Of a stretch of DNA of 64,000 nt, positions 21,828-36,348 are shown in pieces. The notes below the pieces were generated by a model. The model saw only the letters and a program-made list of their open reading frames with translations, was not told the DNA's origin and searched no databases. Positions within the stretch are counted from its first letter, which is position 1, and each line of letters begins with the position of its first letter. The position numbers and the translations under genes were made by a program. The DNA comes from Oasisia sp. SBJ-2009 (Eukaryota; Annelida; Polychaeta; Sabellida; Siboglinidae), in contig OZ024856.1 of NCBI GenBank assembly GCA_964017155.1, positions 2,501 through 66,500 on the forward strand, in the 5' to 3' direction.

Positions 21828-24800
21828 GAGGAAAACGACAAAGTCCGATCCGTCTACGGGGGATCAGTTTTGAGAATCGAGAGAAACGGCCAAGTTCGAC
21901 GCGCCGGTCGGTCTTCTCGGGCGTATTCCACGCACGGAGTGGAACTACGACTCTCTCGACGAAACCAACTGACCGTGCGCGTCGTCTTGCCAACTTTTGG
22001 AAACAAATCGAGGAAAACGACAAAGTCCGATCCGTCTACGGGGGATCAGTTGGGGAAGTCTGTTTACATTCTTTTCAACAAAATTCCGTGCCGACCGCTG
22101 GGTAAACGGCGGGAGTAATAATGAACCACTAACTACATGAGGTGACGAGGCATTTGTCGACCTTAACACGGTGATAGTTGCACAAATCGAGGAAAACGAC
22201 AAAGTCCGATTCGTCTACGGGGGATCAGTTTTGAGAATCGAGAGAAACAGCCAAGTTCGACGCGCCGGTCGGTCTTCTCGGGCGTGTGCCACGCAAGGGG
22301 TGTAACTACGACTCTCTCGACGAAACCAACTGACCGTGCGCGTCGTCTTGCAAACTTTTGGAAACAAATCGAGGAAAACGACAAAGTCCGATCCGTCTAC
22401 GGGGGATCAGTTGGGGAAATCTGTTTACATTCTTTTCAACAGAATTCCGTGCCGACCGCTGGGTAAACGGCGGGAGTAATAATGGACCACTAACTAGATG
22501 AGGTGTCAAGACATTTGGCGACCTTTACAGGGTGATAGTTGCACAAATCGAGCAAAACGACAAAGTCCTATCCGTCTACGGGGGATCAGTTTTGAGAATC
22601 GAGAGAAACGGCCAAGTTCGACGCGCCGGTCGGTCTTGTCGGGCGTGTGCCACGCAAGGGGTGTAACTACGACTCTCTCGACGAAACCAACTGACCGTGC
22701 GCGTCGTCTTGCCAACTTTTGGAAACAAATCGAGGAAAACGACAAAGTCCGATCCGTCTACGGGGGATCAGTTGGGGAAGTCTGTTTACATTCTTTTCAA
22801 CAGAATTCCGTGCCGACCGCTGGGTAAACTGCGGGAGTAATAATGAACCACTAACTAGATGAGGTGACGAGGCATTTGGCGACCTTAACAGGGTGATAGT
22901 TGCACAAATCGAGGAAAACGACAAAGTCCGATCCGTCTACGGGGGATCAGTTTTGAGAATCGAGAGAAACGGCCAAGTTCGACGCGCCGGTCGGTCTTCT
23001 CGGGCGTATTCCACGCACGGAGTGTAACTACGACTCTATCGACGAAACCAACTAACCGTGCGCGTCGTCTTGCCAACTTTTGGAAACAAATCGAGGAAAA
23101 CGACAAAGTCCGATCCGTCTACGGGGGATCAGTTGGGGTAGTCTGTTTACATTCTTTTCAACAAAATTCCGTGCCGACCGCTGGGTAAACGGCGGGAGTA
23201 ATAATGAACCACTAACTACATGAGGTGACGAGGCATTTGGCGACCTTAACAGGGTGATAGTTGCACAAATCGAGGAAAACGACAAAGTCCGATCCGTCTA
23301 CGGGGGATCAGTTTTGAGAATCGAGAGAAACGGCCAAGTTGGACGCGCCGGTCGGTCTTCTCGGGCGTATTCCACGCACGGAGTGTAACTACGACTCTAT
23401 CGACGAAACCAACTAACCGTGCGCGTCGTCTTGCCAACTTTTGGAAACAAATCGAGGAAAACGACAAAGTCCGATCCGTCTACGGGGGATCAGTTGGGGA
23501 AGCGTAAATGTCTGTTTACATTCTTTTCAACAGAATTCCGTGCCGACCGCTGGGTAAACGGCGGGAGTAATACTGAACCACTAACTAGATGAGGTGTCAA
23601 GACATTTGGCGACCTTAACAGGGTGATAGTTGCACAAATCGAGCAAAACGACAAAGTCCGATCCGTCTAATGGGGATCAGTTTTGAGAATCGAGAGAAAC
23701 GGTCAAGTTCGACGCGCCGGTCGGTCTTCTCGGGCGTGTGCCACGCATGGGGTGTAACTACGACTCTCTCGACGAAACCAACTGACCGTGCGCGTCGTAT
23801 TGCCAACTTTTGGAAACAAATCGAGGAAAACGACAACGTCCGATCCGTCTACGGGGGATCAGTTGGGGAAGTATGTTTACATTCTTTTCAACAGAATTCC
23901 ATGCCGACCGCTGGGTAAACGGCGGGAGTAATAATGAACCGCTAACTAGATGAGGTGTCAAGGCATTTGGCGACCTCAACAGGGTGATTGTTGCACAAAT
24001 CGAGCAAAACGACAAAGTCCGATCCGTCTACGGGTGATCAGTTTTGAGAATCGAGAGAAACGGCCACGTTCGACGCGCCGGTCGGTCTTCTCGGGCGTGT
24101 GCCACGCACGGGTTGTAACTATGACTCTCTCGACGAAACCAATTGACCGTGCGCGTCGTCTTGCCAACTTTTGGAAACAAATCGAGGAAAACGACAAAGT
24201 CCGATCCGTCTACGGGGGATCAGTTGGGGAAGCGTAAATGTATGTTTACATTATTTTCTACATAATTCCGTGCCGATCGCTGGGTAAACGGCGGCAGTAA
24301 TAATGATGAACCACTAACTAGATGAGGTGACGAGGCATTTGGCGACCTTGTCAGGGTGATAGTTGCACAAATCGAGCAAAACGACAAAGTCCGATCCGTC
24401 TACGGGGGATCAGTTTTGAGAATCGAGAGAAACGGCCAAGTTCGACGCGCCGGTCTGTCTTCTCGAGCGTGTGCCACGCAAGGGGTGTAACTACGTCTCT
24501 CTCGAGGAAACCAACTGACCGTGCGCGTCGTCTTGCCAACTTTTCGAAACAAATCGAGGAAAACGTCAAAGTCCGATCCGTCTACGGGGGATCAGTTTTG
24601 AGAATCGAGAGAAACGGCCACGTTCGACGCGCCGGTCGGTCTTCTCGGGCGTGTGCCACGCACGGGTTGTAACTATGACTCTCTCGACGAAACCAATTGA
24701 CCGTGCGCGTCGTCTTGCCAACTTTTGGAAACAAATCGAGGAAAACGACAAAGTCCGATCCGTCTACGGGGGATCAGTTGGGGAAGCGTAAATGTATGTT

Positions 24801-27313
24801 TACATTCTTTTCTACATAATTCCGTGCCGATCGCTGGGTAAACGGCGGCAGTAATAATGATAAACCACTAACTAGATGAGGTGACGAGGCATTTGGCGAC
24901 CTTGTCAGGGTGATAGTTGCACGAATCGAGGAAAACGACAAAGTCCGATCCGTCTACGGGGGATCAGTTTTGAGAATCGAGAGAAACGGCCAAGTTCGAC
25001 GCGCCGGTCGGTCTTCTCGAGCGTGTGCCACGCAAGGGGTGTAACTACGTCTCTCTCGACGAAACCAACTGACCGTGCGCGTCGTCTTGCCAACTTTTAG
25101 AAACAAATCGAGGAAAACGCCAAAGTCCGATCCGTCTACCGGGGATCAGTTGGGAAAGTCTGTTTACATTCTTTTCAACAGAATTCCGTGCCGACCGCTG
25201 GGTAAACGGCGGGAGTAATAATGAACCACTAACTACATGAGGTGACGAGGCATTTGGCGACCTTAACAGGGTGATAGTTGCACAAATCGAGGAAAACGAC
25301 AAAGTCCGATCCGTCTACGGGGGATCAGTTTTGAGAATCGAGAGAAACGGCCAAGTTCGACGCGCCGGTCGGTCTTCTCGGGCGTATTCCACGCACGGAG
25401 TGTAACTACGACTCTATCGACGAAACCAACTAACCGTGCGCGTCGTCTTGCCAACTTTTGGAAACAAATCGAGGAAAACGACAAAGTCCGATCCGTCTAC
25501 GGGGGATCAGTTGGGGTAGTCTGTTTACATTCTTTTCAACAAAATTCCGTGCCGACCGCTGGGTAAACGGCGGGAGTAATAATGAACCACTAACTACATG
25601 AGGTGACGAGGCATTTGTCGACCTTAACACGGTGATAGTTGCACAAATCGAGGAAAACGACAAAGTCCGATTCGTCTACGGGGGATCAGTTTTGAGAATC
25701 GAGAGAAACGGCCAAGTTCGACGCGCCGGTCGGTCTTCTCGGGCGTGTGCCACGCAAGGGGTGTAACTACGACTCTCTCGACGAAACCAACTGACCGTGC
25801 GCGTCGTCTTGCAAACTTTTGGAAACAAATCGAGGAAAACGACAAAGTCCGATCCGTCTACGGGGGATCAGTTGGGGAAATCTGTTTACATTCTTTTCAA
25901 CAGAATTCCGTGCCGACCGCTGGGTAAACGGCGGGAGTAATAATGGACCACTAACTAGATGAGGTGTCAAGACATTTGGCGACCTTTACAGGGTGATAGT
26001 TGCACAAATCGAGCAAAACGACAAAGTCCTATCCGTCTACGGGGGATCAGTTTTGAGAATCGAGAGAAACGGCCAAGTTCGACGCGCCGGTCGGTCTTGT
26101 CGGGCGTGTGCCACGCAAGGGGTGTAACTACGACTCTCTCGACGAAACCAACTGACCGTGCGCGTCGTCTTGCAAACTTTTGGAAACAAATCGAGGAAAA
26201 CGACAAAGTCCGATCCGTCTACGGGGGGATCAGTTGGGGAAATCTGTTTACATTCTTTTCAACAGAATTCCGTGCCGACCGCTGGGTAAACGGCGGGAGT
26301 AATAATGAACCACTAACTAGATGAGGTGTCAAGACATTTGGCGACCTTAACAGGGTGATAGTTGCACAAATCGAGCAAAACGACAAAGTCCGATCCGTCT
26401 ACGGGGGATCAGTTTTGAGAATCGAGAGAAACGGCCAAGTTCGACGCGCCGGTCGGTCTTCTCGGGCGTGTGCCACGCAAGGGGTGTAACTACGACTCTC
26501 TCGACGAAACCAACTGACCGTGCGCGTCGTCTTGCCAACTTTTGGAAACAAATCGAGGAAAACGACAAAGTCCGATCCGTCTACGGGGGATCAGTTGGGG
26601 AAGTCTGTTTACATTCTTTTCAACAGAATTCCGTGCCGACCGCTGGGTAAACGGCGGGAGTAATAATGAACCACTAACTAGATGAGGTGACGAGGCATTT
26701 GGCGACCTTAACAGGGTGATAGTTGCACAAATCGAGGAAAACGACAAAGTCCGATCCGTCTACGGGGGATCAGTTTTGAGAATCGAGAGAAACGGCCAAG
26801 TTCGACGCGCCGGTCGGTCTTCTCGGGCGTATTCCACGCACGAAGTGGAACTACGACTCTCTCGACGAAACCAACTGACCGTGCGCGTCGTCTTGCCAAC
26901 TTTTGGAAACAAATCGAGGAAAACGACAAAGTCCGATCCGTCTACGGGGGATCAGTTGGGGAAGACTGTTTACATTCTTTTCAACAAAATTCCGTGCCGA
27001 CCGCTGGGTAAACGGCGGGAGTAATAATGAACCACTAACTAGATGAGGTGACGAGGCATTTGGCGACCTTAACAGGGTGATAGTTGCACAAATCGAGGAA
27101 AACGACAAAGTCCGATCCGTCTACGGGGGATCAGTTTTGAGAATCGAGAGAAACGGCCAAGTTCGACGCGCCGGTCGGTCTTCTCGGGCGTGTGCCACGC
27201 AAGGGTTGTAACTACGACTCTCTCGACGAAACCAACTGACCGTGCGCGTCGTCTTGCCAAGTTTTGGAAACAAATCGAGGAAAACGACAAAGTCCGATCC
27301 GTCTACGGGGGAT

Positions 27314-27380
27314 CAGTAGTGGAAGCGTAAATGTCTGTGTACATTCTTTTCAACAGAATTCCGTGCCGTGCCGACCGCTG
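27314..27380. repeat. Y arm with 6-bp internal duplication
   Basis: This Y arm begins CAGTAGTGG and contains CCGTGCCGTGCCGACC, a duplication of GTGCC plus one base relative to the usual CCGTGCCGACC. The same lesion recurs only near 49918-49935, about 22.5 kb away, next to similar neighbouring monomers. Confidence 0.8.
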
Positions 27381-30300
27381 GGTAAACGGAGGGAGTAATA
27401 ATGAACCACTAACTAGATGAGGTGACGAGGCGATTGGCGACCTTAACACGGTGATAGTTGCACAAATCGAGGAAAACGACAAAGTCCGATTCGTCTACGG
27501 GGGATCAGTTTTGAGAATCGAGAGAAACGGCCAAGTTCGACGCGCCGGTCGGTCTTCTCGGGCGTGTGCCACGCACGGAGTGGAACTACGACTCTCTCGA
27601 CGAAACCAACTGACCGTGCGCGTCGTCTTGCCAACTTTTGGAAACAAATCGAGGAAAACGACAAAGTCCGATCCGTCTACGGGGGATCAGTTGGGGAAGT
27701 CTGTTTACATTCTTTTCAACAAAATTCCGTGCCGACCGCTGGGTAAACGGCGGGAGTAATAATGAACCACTAACTACATGAGGTGACGAGGCATTTGTCG
27801 ACCTTAACACGGTGATAGTTGCACAAATCGAGGAAAACGACAAAGTCCGATTCGTCTACGGGGGATCAGTTTTGAGAATCGAGAGAAACGGCCAAGTTCG
27901 ACGCGCCGGTCGGTCTTCTCGGGCGTGTGCCACGCAAGGGGTGTAACTACGACTCTCTCGACGAAACCAACTGACCGTGCGCGTCGTCTTGCAAACTTTT
28001 GGAAACAAATCGAGGAAAACGACAAAGTCCGATCCGTCTACGGGGGATCAGTTGGGGAAATCTGTTTACATTCTTTTCAACAGAATTCCGTGCCGACCGC
28101 TGGGTAAACGGCGGGAGTAATAATGGACCACTAACTAGATGAGGTGTCAAGACATTTGGCGACCTTTACAGGGTGATAGTTGCACAAATCGAGCAAAACG
28201 ACAAAGTCCTATCCGTCTACGGGGGATCAGTTTTGAGAATCGAGAGAAACGGCCAAGTTCGACGCGCCGGTCGGTCTTGTCGGGCGTGTGCCACGCAAGG
28301 GGTGTAACTACGACTCTCTCGACGAAACCAACTGACCGTGCGCGTCGTCTTGCCAACTTTTGGAAACAAATCGAGGAAAACGACAAAGTCCGATCCGTCT
28401 ACGGGGGATCAGTTGAGGAAGTCTGTTTACATTCTTTTCAACAGAATTCCGTGCCGACCGCTGGGTAAACTGCGGGAGTAATAATGAACCACTAACTAGA
28501 TGAGGTGACGAGGCATTTGGCGACCTTAACAGGGTGATAGTTGCACAAATCGAGGAAAACGACAAAGTCCGATCCGTCTACGGGGGATCAGTTTTGAGAA
28601 TCGAGAGAAACGGCCAAGTTCGACGCGCCGGTCGGTCTTCTCGGGCGTATTCCACGCACGGAGTGTAACTACGACTCTATCGACGAAACCAACTAACCGT
28701 GCGCGTCGTCTTGCCAACTTTTGGAAACAAATCGAGGAAAACGACAAAGTCCGATCCGTCTACGGGGGATCAGTTGGGGTAGACTGTTTACATTCTTTTC
28801 AACAAAATTCCGTGCCGACCGCTGGGTAAACGGCGGGAGTAATAATGAACCACTAACTACATGAGGTGACGAGGCATTTGTCGACCTTAACACGGTGATA
28901 GTTGCACAAATCGAGGAAAACGACAAAGTCCGATTCGTCTACGGGGGATCAGTTTTGAGAATCGAGAGAAACGGCCAAGTTCGACGCGCCGGTCGGTCTT
29001 CTCGGGCGTGTGCCACGCAAGGGGTGTAACTACGACTCTCTCGACGAAACCAACTGACCGTGCGCGTCGTCTTGCAAACTTTTGGAAACAAATCGAGGAA
29101 AACGACAAAGTCCGATCCGTCTACGGGGGATCAGTTGGGGAAATCTGTTTACATTCTTTTCAACAGAATTCCGTGCCGACCGCTGGGTAAACGGCGGGAG
29201 TAATAATGGACCACTAACTAGATGAGGTGTCAAGACATTTGGCGACCTTTACAGGGTGATAGTTGCACAAATCGAGCAAAACGACAAAGTCCTATCCGTC
29301 TACGGGGGATCAGTTTTGAGAATCGAGAGAAACGGCCAAGTTCGACGCGCCGGTCGGTCTTGTCGGGCGTGTGCCACGCAAGGGGTGTAACTACGACTCT
29401 CTCGACGAAACCAACTGACCGTGCGCGTCGTCTTGCCAACTTTTGGAAACAAATCGAGGAAAACGACAAAGTCCGATCCGTCTACGGGGGATCAGTTGAG
29501 GAAGTCTGTTTACATTCTTTTCAACAGAATTCCGTGCCGACCGCTGGGTAAACTGCGGGAGTAATAATGAACCACTAACTAGATGAGGTGACGAGGCATT
29601 TGTCGACCTTAACACGGTGATAGTTGCACAAATCGAGGAAAACGACAAAGTCCGATTCGTCTACGGGGGATCAGTTTTGAGAATCGAGAGAAACGGCCAA
29701 GTTCGACGCGCCGGTCGGTCTTCTCGGGCGTGTGCCACGCAAGTGGTGTAACTACGACTCTCTCGACGAAACCAACTGACCGTGCGCGTCGTCTTGCAAA
29801 CTTTTGGAAACAAATCGAGGAAAACGACAAAGTCCGATCCGTCTACGGGGGATCAGTTGGGGAAATCTGTTCACATTCTTTTCAACAGAATTCCGTGCCG
29901 ACCGCTGGGTAAACGGCGGGAGTAATAATGGACCACTAACTAGATGAGGTGTCAAGACATTTGGCGACCTTTACAGGGTGATAGTTGCACAAATCGAGCA
30001 AAACGACAAAGTCCTATCCGTCTACGGGGGATCAGTTTTGAGAATCGAGAGAAACGGCCAAGTTCGACGCGCCGGTCGGTCTTGTCGGGCGTGTGCCACG
30101 CAAGGGGTGTAACTACGACTCTCTCGACGAAACCAACTGACCGTGCGCGTCGTCTTGCCAACTTTTGGAAACAAATCGAGGAAAACGACAAAGTCCGATC
30201 CGTCTACGGGGGATCAGTTGAGGAAGTCTGTTTACATTCTTTTCAACAGAATTCCGTGCCGACCGCTGGGTAAACTGCGGGAGTAATAATGAACCACTAA

Positions 30301-33058
30301 CTAGATGAGGTGACGAGGCATTTGGCGACCTTAACAGGGTGATAGTTGCACAAATCGAGGAAAACGACAAAGTCCGATCCGTCTACGGGGGATCAGTTTT
30401 GAGAATCGAGAGAAACGGCCAAGTTCGACGCGCCGGTCGGTCTTCTCGGGGGTGTTCTACGCACGGAGTGGAACTACGACTCTCTCGACGAAACCAGCTG
30501 ACCGTGCGCGTCGTCTTGCCAACTTTTGGAAACAAATCGAGGAAAACGACAAAGTCCGATCCGTCTACGGGGGATCAGTTGGGGAAGTCTGTTTACATTC
30601 TTTTCAACAAAATTCCGTGCCGACCGCTGGGTAAACGGCGGGAGTAATAATGAACCACTAACTAGATGAGGTGACGAGGCATTTGGCGACCTTAACAGGG
30701 TGATAGTTGCACAAATCGAGGAAAACGACAAAGTCCGATCCGTCTACGGGGGATCAGTTTTGAGAATCGAGAGAAACGGCCAAGTTGGACGCGCCGGTCG
30801 GTCTTCTCGGGCGTATTCCACGCACGGAGTGTAACTACGACTCTATCGACGAAACCAACTAACCGTGCGCGTCGTCTTGCCAACTTTTGGAAACAAATCG
30901 AGGAAAACGACAAAGTCCGATCCGTCTACGGGGGATCAGTTGGGGAAGCGTAAATGTCTGTTTACATTCTTTTCAACAGAATTCCGTGCCGACCGCTGGG
31001 TAAACGGCGGGAGTAATACTGAACCACTAACTAGATGAGGTGTCAAGACATTTGGCGACCTTAACAGGGTGATAGTTGCACAAATCGAGCAAAACGACAA
31101 AGTCCGATCCGTCTAATGGGGATCAGTTTTGAGAATCGAGAGAAACGGTCAAGTTCGACGCGCCGGTCGGTCTTCTCGGGCGTGTGCCACGCAAGGGGTG
31201 TAACTACGACTCTCTCGACGAAACCAACTGACCGTGCGCGTCGTATTGCCAACTTTTGGAAACAAATCGAGGAAAACGACAACGTCCGATCCGTCTACGG
31301 GGGATCAGTTGGGGAAGTATGTTTACATTCTTTTCAACAGAATTCCATGCCGACCGCTGGGTAAACGGCGGGAGTAATAATGAACCGCTAACTAGATGAG
31401 GTGTCAAGGCATTTGGCGACCTCAACAGGGTGATTGTTGCACAAATCGAGCAAAACGACAAAGTCCGATCCGTCTACGGGTGATCAGTTTTGAGAATCGA
31501 GAGAAACGGCCACGTTCGACGCGCCGGTCGGTCTTCTCGGGCGTGTGCCACGCACGGGTTGTAACTATGACTCTCTCGACGAAACCAATTGACCGTGCGC
31601 GTCGTCTTGCCAACTTTTGGAAACAAATCGAGGAAAACGACAAAGTCCGATCCGTCTACGGGGGATCAGTTGGGGAAGCGTAAATGTATGTTTACATTAT
31701 TTTCTACATAATTCCGTGCCGATCGCTGGGTAAACGGCGGCAGTAATAATGATGAACCACTAACTAGATGAGGTGACGAGGCATTTGGCGACCTTGTCAG
31801 GGTGATAGTTGCACAAATCGAGCAAAACGACAAAGTCCGATCCGTCTACGGGGGATCAGTTTTGAGAATCGAGAGAAACGGCCAAGTTCGACGCGCCGGT
31901 CTGTCTTCTCGAGCGTGTGCCACGCAAGGGGTGTAACTACGTCTCTCTCGAGGAAACCAACTGACCGTGCGCGTCGTCTTGCCAACTTTTCGAAACAAAT
32001 CGAGGAAAACGTCAAAGTCCGATCCGTCTACGGGGGATCAGTTTTGAGAATCGAGAGAAACGGCCACGTTCGACGCGCCGGTCGGTCTTCTCGGGCGTGT
32101 GCCACGCACGGGTTGTAACTATGACTCTCTCGACGAAACCAATTGACCGTGCGCGTCGTCTTGCCAACTTTTGGAAACAAATCGAGGAAAACGCCAAAGT
32201 CCGATCCGTCTACCGGGGATCAGTTGGGAAAGTCTGTTTACATTCTTTTCAACAGAATTCCGTGCCGACCGCTGGGTAAACGGCGGGAGTAATAATGGAC
32301 CACTAACTAGATGAGGTGTCAAGACATTTGGCGACCTTTACAGGGTGATAGTTGCACAAATCGAGCAAAACGACAAAGTCCTATCCGTCTACGGGGGATC
32401 AGTTTTGAGAATCGAGAGAAACGGCCAAGTTCGACGCGCCGGTCGGTCTTGTCGGGCGTGTGCCACGCAAGGGGTGTAACTACGACTCTCTCGACGAAAC
32501 CAACTGACCGTGCGCGTCGTCTTGCCAACTTTTGGAAACAAATCGAGGAAAACGACAAAGTCCGATCCGTCTACGGGGGATCAGTTGAGGAAGTCTGTTT
32601 ACATTCTTTTCAACAGAATTCCGTGCCGACCGCTGGGTAAACTGCGGGAGTAATAATGAACCACTAACTAGATGAGGTGACGAGGCATTTGGCGACCTTA
32701 ACAGGGTGATAGTTGCACAAATCGAGGAAAACGACAAAGTCCGATCCGTCTACGGGGGATCAGTTTTGAGAATCGAGAGAAACGGCCAAGTTCGACGCGC
32801 CGGTCGGTCTTCTCGGGGGTATTCCACGCACGGAGTGGAACTACGACTCTCTCGACGAAACCAGCTGACCGTGCGCGTCGTCTTGCCAACTTTTGGAAAC
32901 AAATCGAGGAAAACGACAAAGTCCGATCCGTCTACGGGGGATCAGTTGGGGAAGTCTGTTTACATTCTTTTCAACAAAATTCCGTGCCGACCGCTGGGTA
33001 AACGGCGGGAGTAATAATGAACCACTAACTAGATGAGGTGACGAGGCATTTGGCGACC

Positions 33059-36000
33059 TTAACAGGGTGATAGTTGCACAAATCGAGGAAAACGACAAAG
33101 TCCGATCCGTCTACGGGGGATCAGTTTTGAGAATCGAGAGAAACGGCCAAGTTGGACGCGCCGGTCGGTCTTCTCGGGCGTATTCCACGCACGGAGTGTA
33201 ACTACGACTCTATCGACGAAACCAACTAACCGTGCGCGTCGTCTTGCCAACTTTTGGAAACAAATCGAGGAAAACGACAAAGTCCGATCCGTCTACGGGG
33301 GATCAGTTGGGGAAGCGTAAATGTCTGTTTACATTCTTTTCAACAGAATTCCGTGCCGACCGCTGGGTAAACGGCGGGAGTAATACTGAACCACTAACTA
33401 GATGAGGTGTCAAGACATTTGGCGACCTTAACAGGGTGATAGTTGCACAAATCGAGCAAAACGACAAAGTCCGATCCGTCTAATGGGGATCAGTTTTGAG
33501 AATCGAGAGAAACGGTCAAGTTCGACGCGCCGGTCGGTCTTCTCGGGCGTGTGCCACGCAAGGGGTGTAACTACGACTCTCTCGACGAAACCAACTGACC
33601 GTGCGCGTCGTATTGCCAACTTTTGGAAACAAATCGAGGAAAACGACAACGTCCGATCCGTCTACGGGGGATCAGTTGGGGAAGTATGTTTACATTCTTT
33701 TCAACAGAATTCCATGCCGACCGCTGGGTAAACGGCGGGAGTAATAATGAACCGCTAACTAGATGAGGTGTCAAGGCATTTGGCGACCTCAACAGGGTGA
33801 TTGTTGCACAAATCGAGCAAAACGACAAAGTCCGATCCGTCTACGGGTGATCAGTTTTGAGAATCGAGAGAAACGGCCACGTTCGACGCGCCGGTCGGTC
33901 TTCTCGGGCGTGTGCCACGCACGGGTTGTAACTATGACTCTCTCGACGAAACCAATTGACCGTGCGCGTCGTCTTGCCAACTTTTGGAAACAAATCGAGG
34001 AAAACGACAAAGTCCGATCCGTCTACGGGGGATCAGTTGGGGAAGCGTAAATGTATGTTTACATTATTTTCTACATAATTCCGTGCCGATCGCTGGGTAA
34101 ACGGCGGCAGTAATAATGATGAACCACTAACTAGATGAGGTGACGAGGCATTTGGCGACCTTGTCAGGGTGATAGTTGCACAAATCGAGCAAAACGACAA
34201 AGTCCGATCCGTCTACGGGGGATCAGTTTTGAGAATCGAGAGAAACGGCCAAGTTCGACGCGCCGGTCTGTCTTCTCGAGCGTGTGCCACGCAAGGGGTG
34301 TAACTACGTCTCTCTCGAGGAAACCAACTGACCGTGCGCGTCGTCTTGCCAACTTTTCGAAACAAATCGAGGAAAACGTCAAAGTCCGATCCGTCTACGG
34401 GGGATCAGTTTTGAGAATCGAGAGAAACGGCCACGTTCGACGCGCCGGTCGGTCTTCTCGGGCGTGTGCCACGCACGGGTTGTAACTATGACTCTCTCGA
34501 CGAAACCAATTGACCGTGCGCGTCGTCTTGCCAACTTTTGGAAACAAATCGAGGAAAACGCCAAAGTCCGATCCGTCTACCGGGGATCAGTTGGGAAAGT
34601 CTGTTTACATTCTTTTCAACAGAATTCCGTGCCGACCGCTGGGTAAACGGCGGGAGTAATAATGAACCACTAACTACATGAGGTGACGAGGCATTTGGCG
34701 ACCTTAACAGGGTGATAGTTGCACAAATCGAGGAAAACGACAAAGTCCGATCCGTCTACGGGGGATCAGTTTTGAGAATCGAGAGAAACGGCCAAGTTGG
34801 ACGCGCCGGTCGGTCTTCTCGGGCGTATTCCACGCACGGAGTGTAACTACGACTCTATCGACGAAACCAACTAACCGTGCGCGTCGTCTTGCCAACTTTT
34901 GGAAACAAATCGAGGAAAACGACAAAGTCCGATCCGTCTACGGGGGATCAGTTGGGGAAGCGTAAATGTCTGTTTACATTCTTTTCAACAGAATTCCGTG
35001 CCGACCGCTGGGTAAACGGCGGGAGTAATACTGAACCACTAACTAGATGAGGTGTCAAGACATTTGGCGACCTTAACAGGGTGATAGTTGCACAAATCGA
35101 GCAAAACGACAAAGTCCGATCCGTCTAATGGGGATCAGTTTTGAGAATCGAGAGAAACGGTCAAGTTCGACGCGCCGGTCGGTCTTCTCGGGCGTGTGCC
35201 ACGCAAGGGGTGTAACTACGACTCTCTCGACGAAACCAACTGACCGTGCGCGTCGTATTGCCAACTTTTGGAAACAAATCGAGGAAAACGACAACGTCCG
35301 ATCCGTCTACGGGGGATCAGTTGGGGAAGTATGTTTACATTCTTTTCAACAGAATTCCATGCCGACCGCTGGGTAAACGGCGGGAGTAATAATGAACCGC
35401 TAACTAGATGAGGTGTCAAGGCATTTGGCGACCTCAACAGGGTGATTGTTGCACAAATCGAGCAAAACGACAAAGTCCGATCCGTCTACGGGTGATCAGT
35501 TTTGAGAATCGAGAGAAACGGCCACGTTCGACGCGCCGGTCGGTCTTCTCGGGCGTGTGCCACGCACGGGTTGTAACTATGACTCTCTCGACGAAACCAA
35601 TTGACCGTGCGCGTCGTCTTGCCAACTTTTGGAAACAAATCGAGGAAAACGACAAAGTCCGATCCGTCTACGGGGGATCAGTTGGGGAAGCGTAAATGTA
35701 TGTTTACATTATTTTCTACATAATTCCGTGCCGATCGCTGGGTAAACGGCGGCAGTAATAATGATGAACCACTAACTAGATGAGGTGACGAGGCATTTGG
35801 CGACCTTGTCAGGGTGATAGTTGCACAAATCGAGCAAAACGACAAAGTCCGATCCGTCTACGGGGGATCAGTTTTGAGAATCGAGAGAAACGGCCAAGTT
35901 CGACGCGCCGGTCTGTCTTCTCGAGCGTGTGCCACGCAAGGGGTGTAACTACGTCTCTCTCGAGGAAACCAACTGACCGTGCGCGTCGTCTTGCCAACTT

Positions 36001-36348
36001 TTCGAAACAAATCGAGGAAAACGTCAAAGTCCGATCCGTCTACGGGGGATCAGTTTTGAGAATCGAGAGAAACGGCCACGTTCGACGCGCCGGTCGGTCT
36101 TCTCGGGCGTGTGCCACGCACGGGTTGTAACTATGACTCTCTCGACGAAACCAATTGACCGTGCGCGTCGTCTTGCCAACTTTTGGAAACAAATCGAGGA
36201 AAACGCCAAAGTCCGATCCGTCTACCGGGGATCAGTTGGGAAAGTCTGTTTACATTCTTTTCAACAGAATTCCGTGCCGACCGCTGGGTAAACGGCGGGA
36301 GTAATAATGAACCACTAACTACATGAGGTGACGAGGCATTTGGCGACC
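33059..36348. repeat. 1,645-bp higher-order repeat, two copies
   Basis: Copies 33059-34703 and 34704-36348 share the same ordered set of diagnostic monomers. These include the GTTGGACGCG type, the TCTAATGGGG type, the GATTGTTGCAC type and the CTACGTCTCTCTCGAGG type with an extra X arm. The length equals four 361-bp monomers plus 8, 11 and 182 bp. Confidence 0.85.
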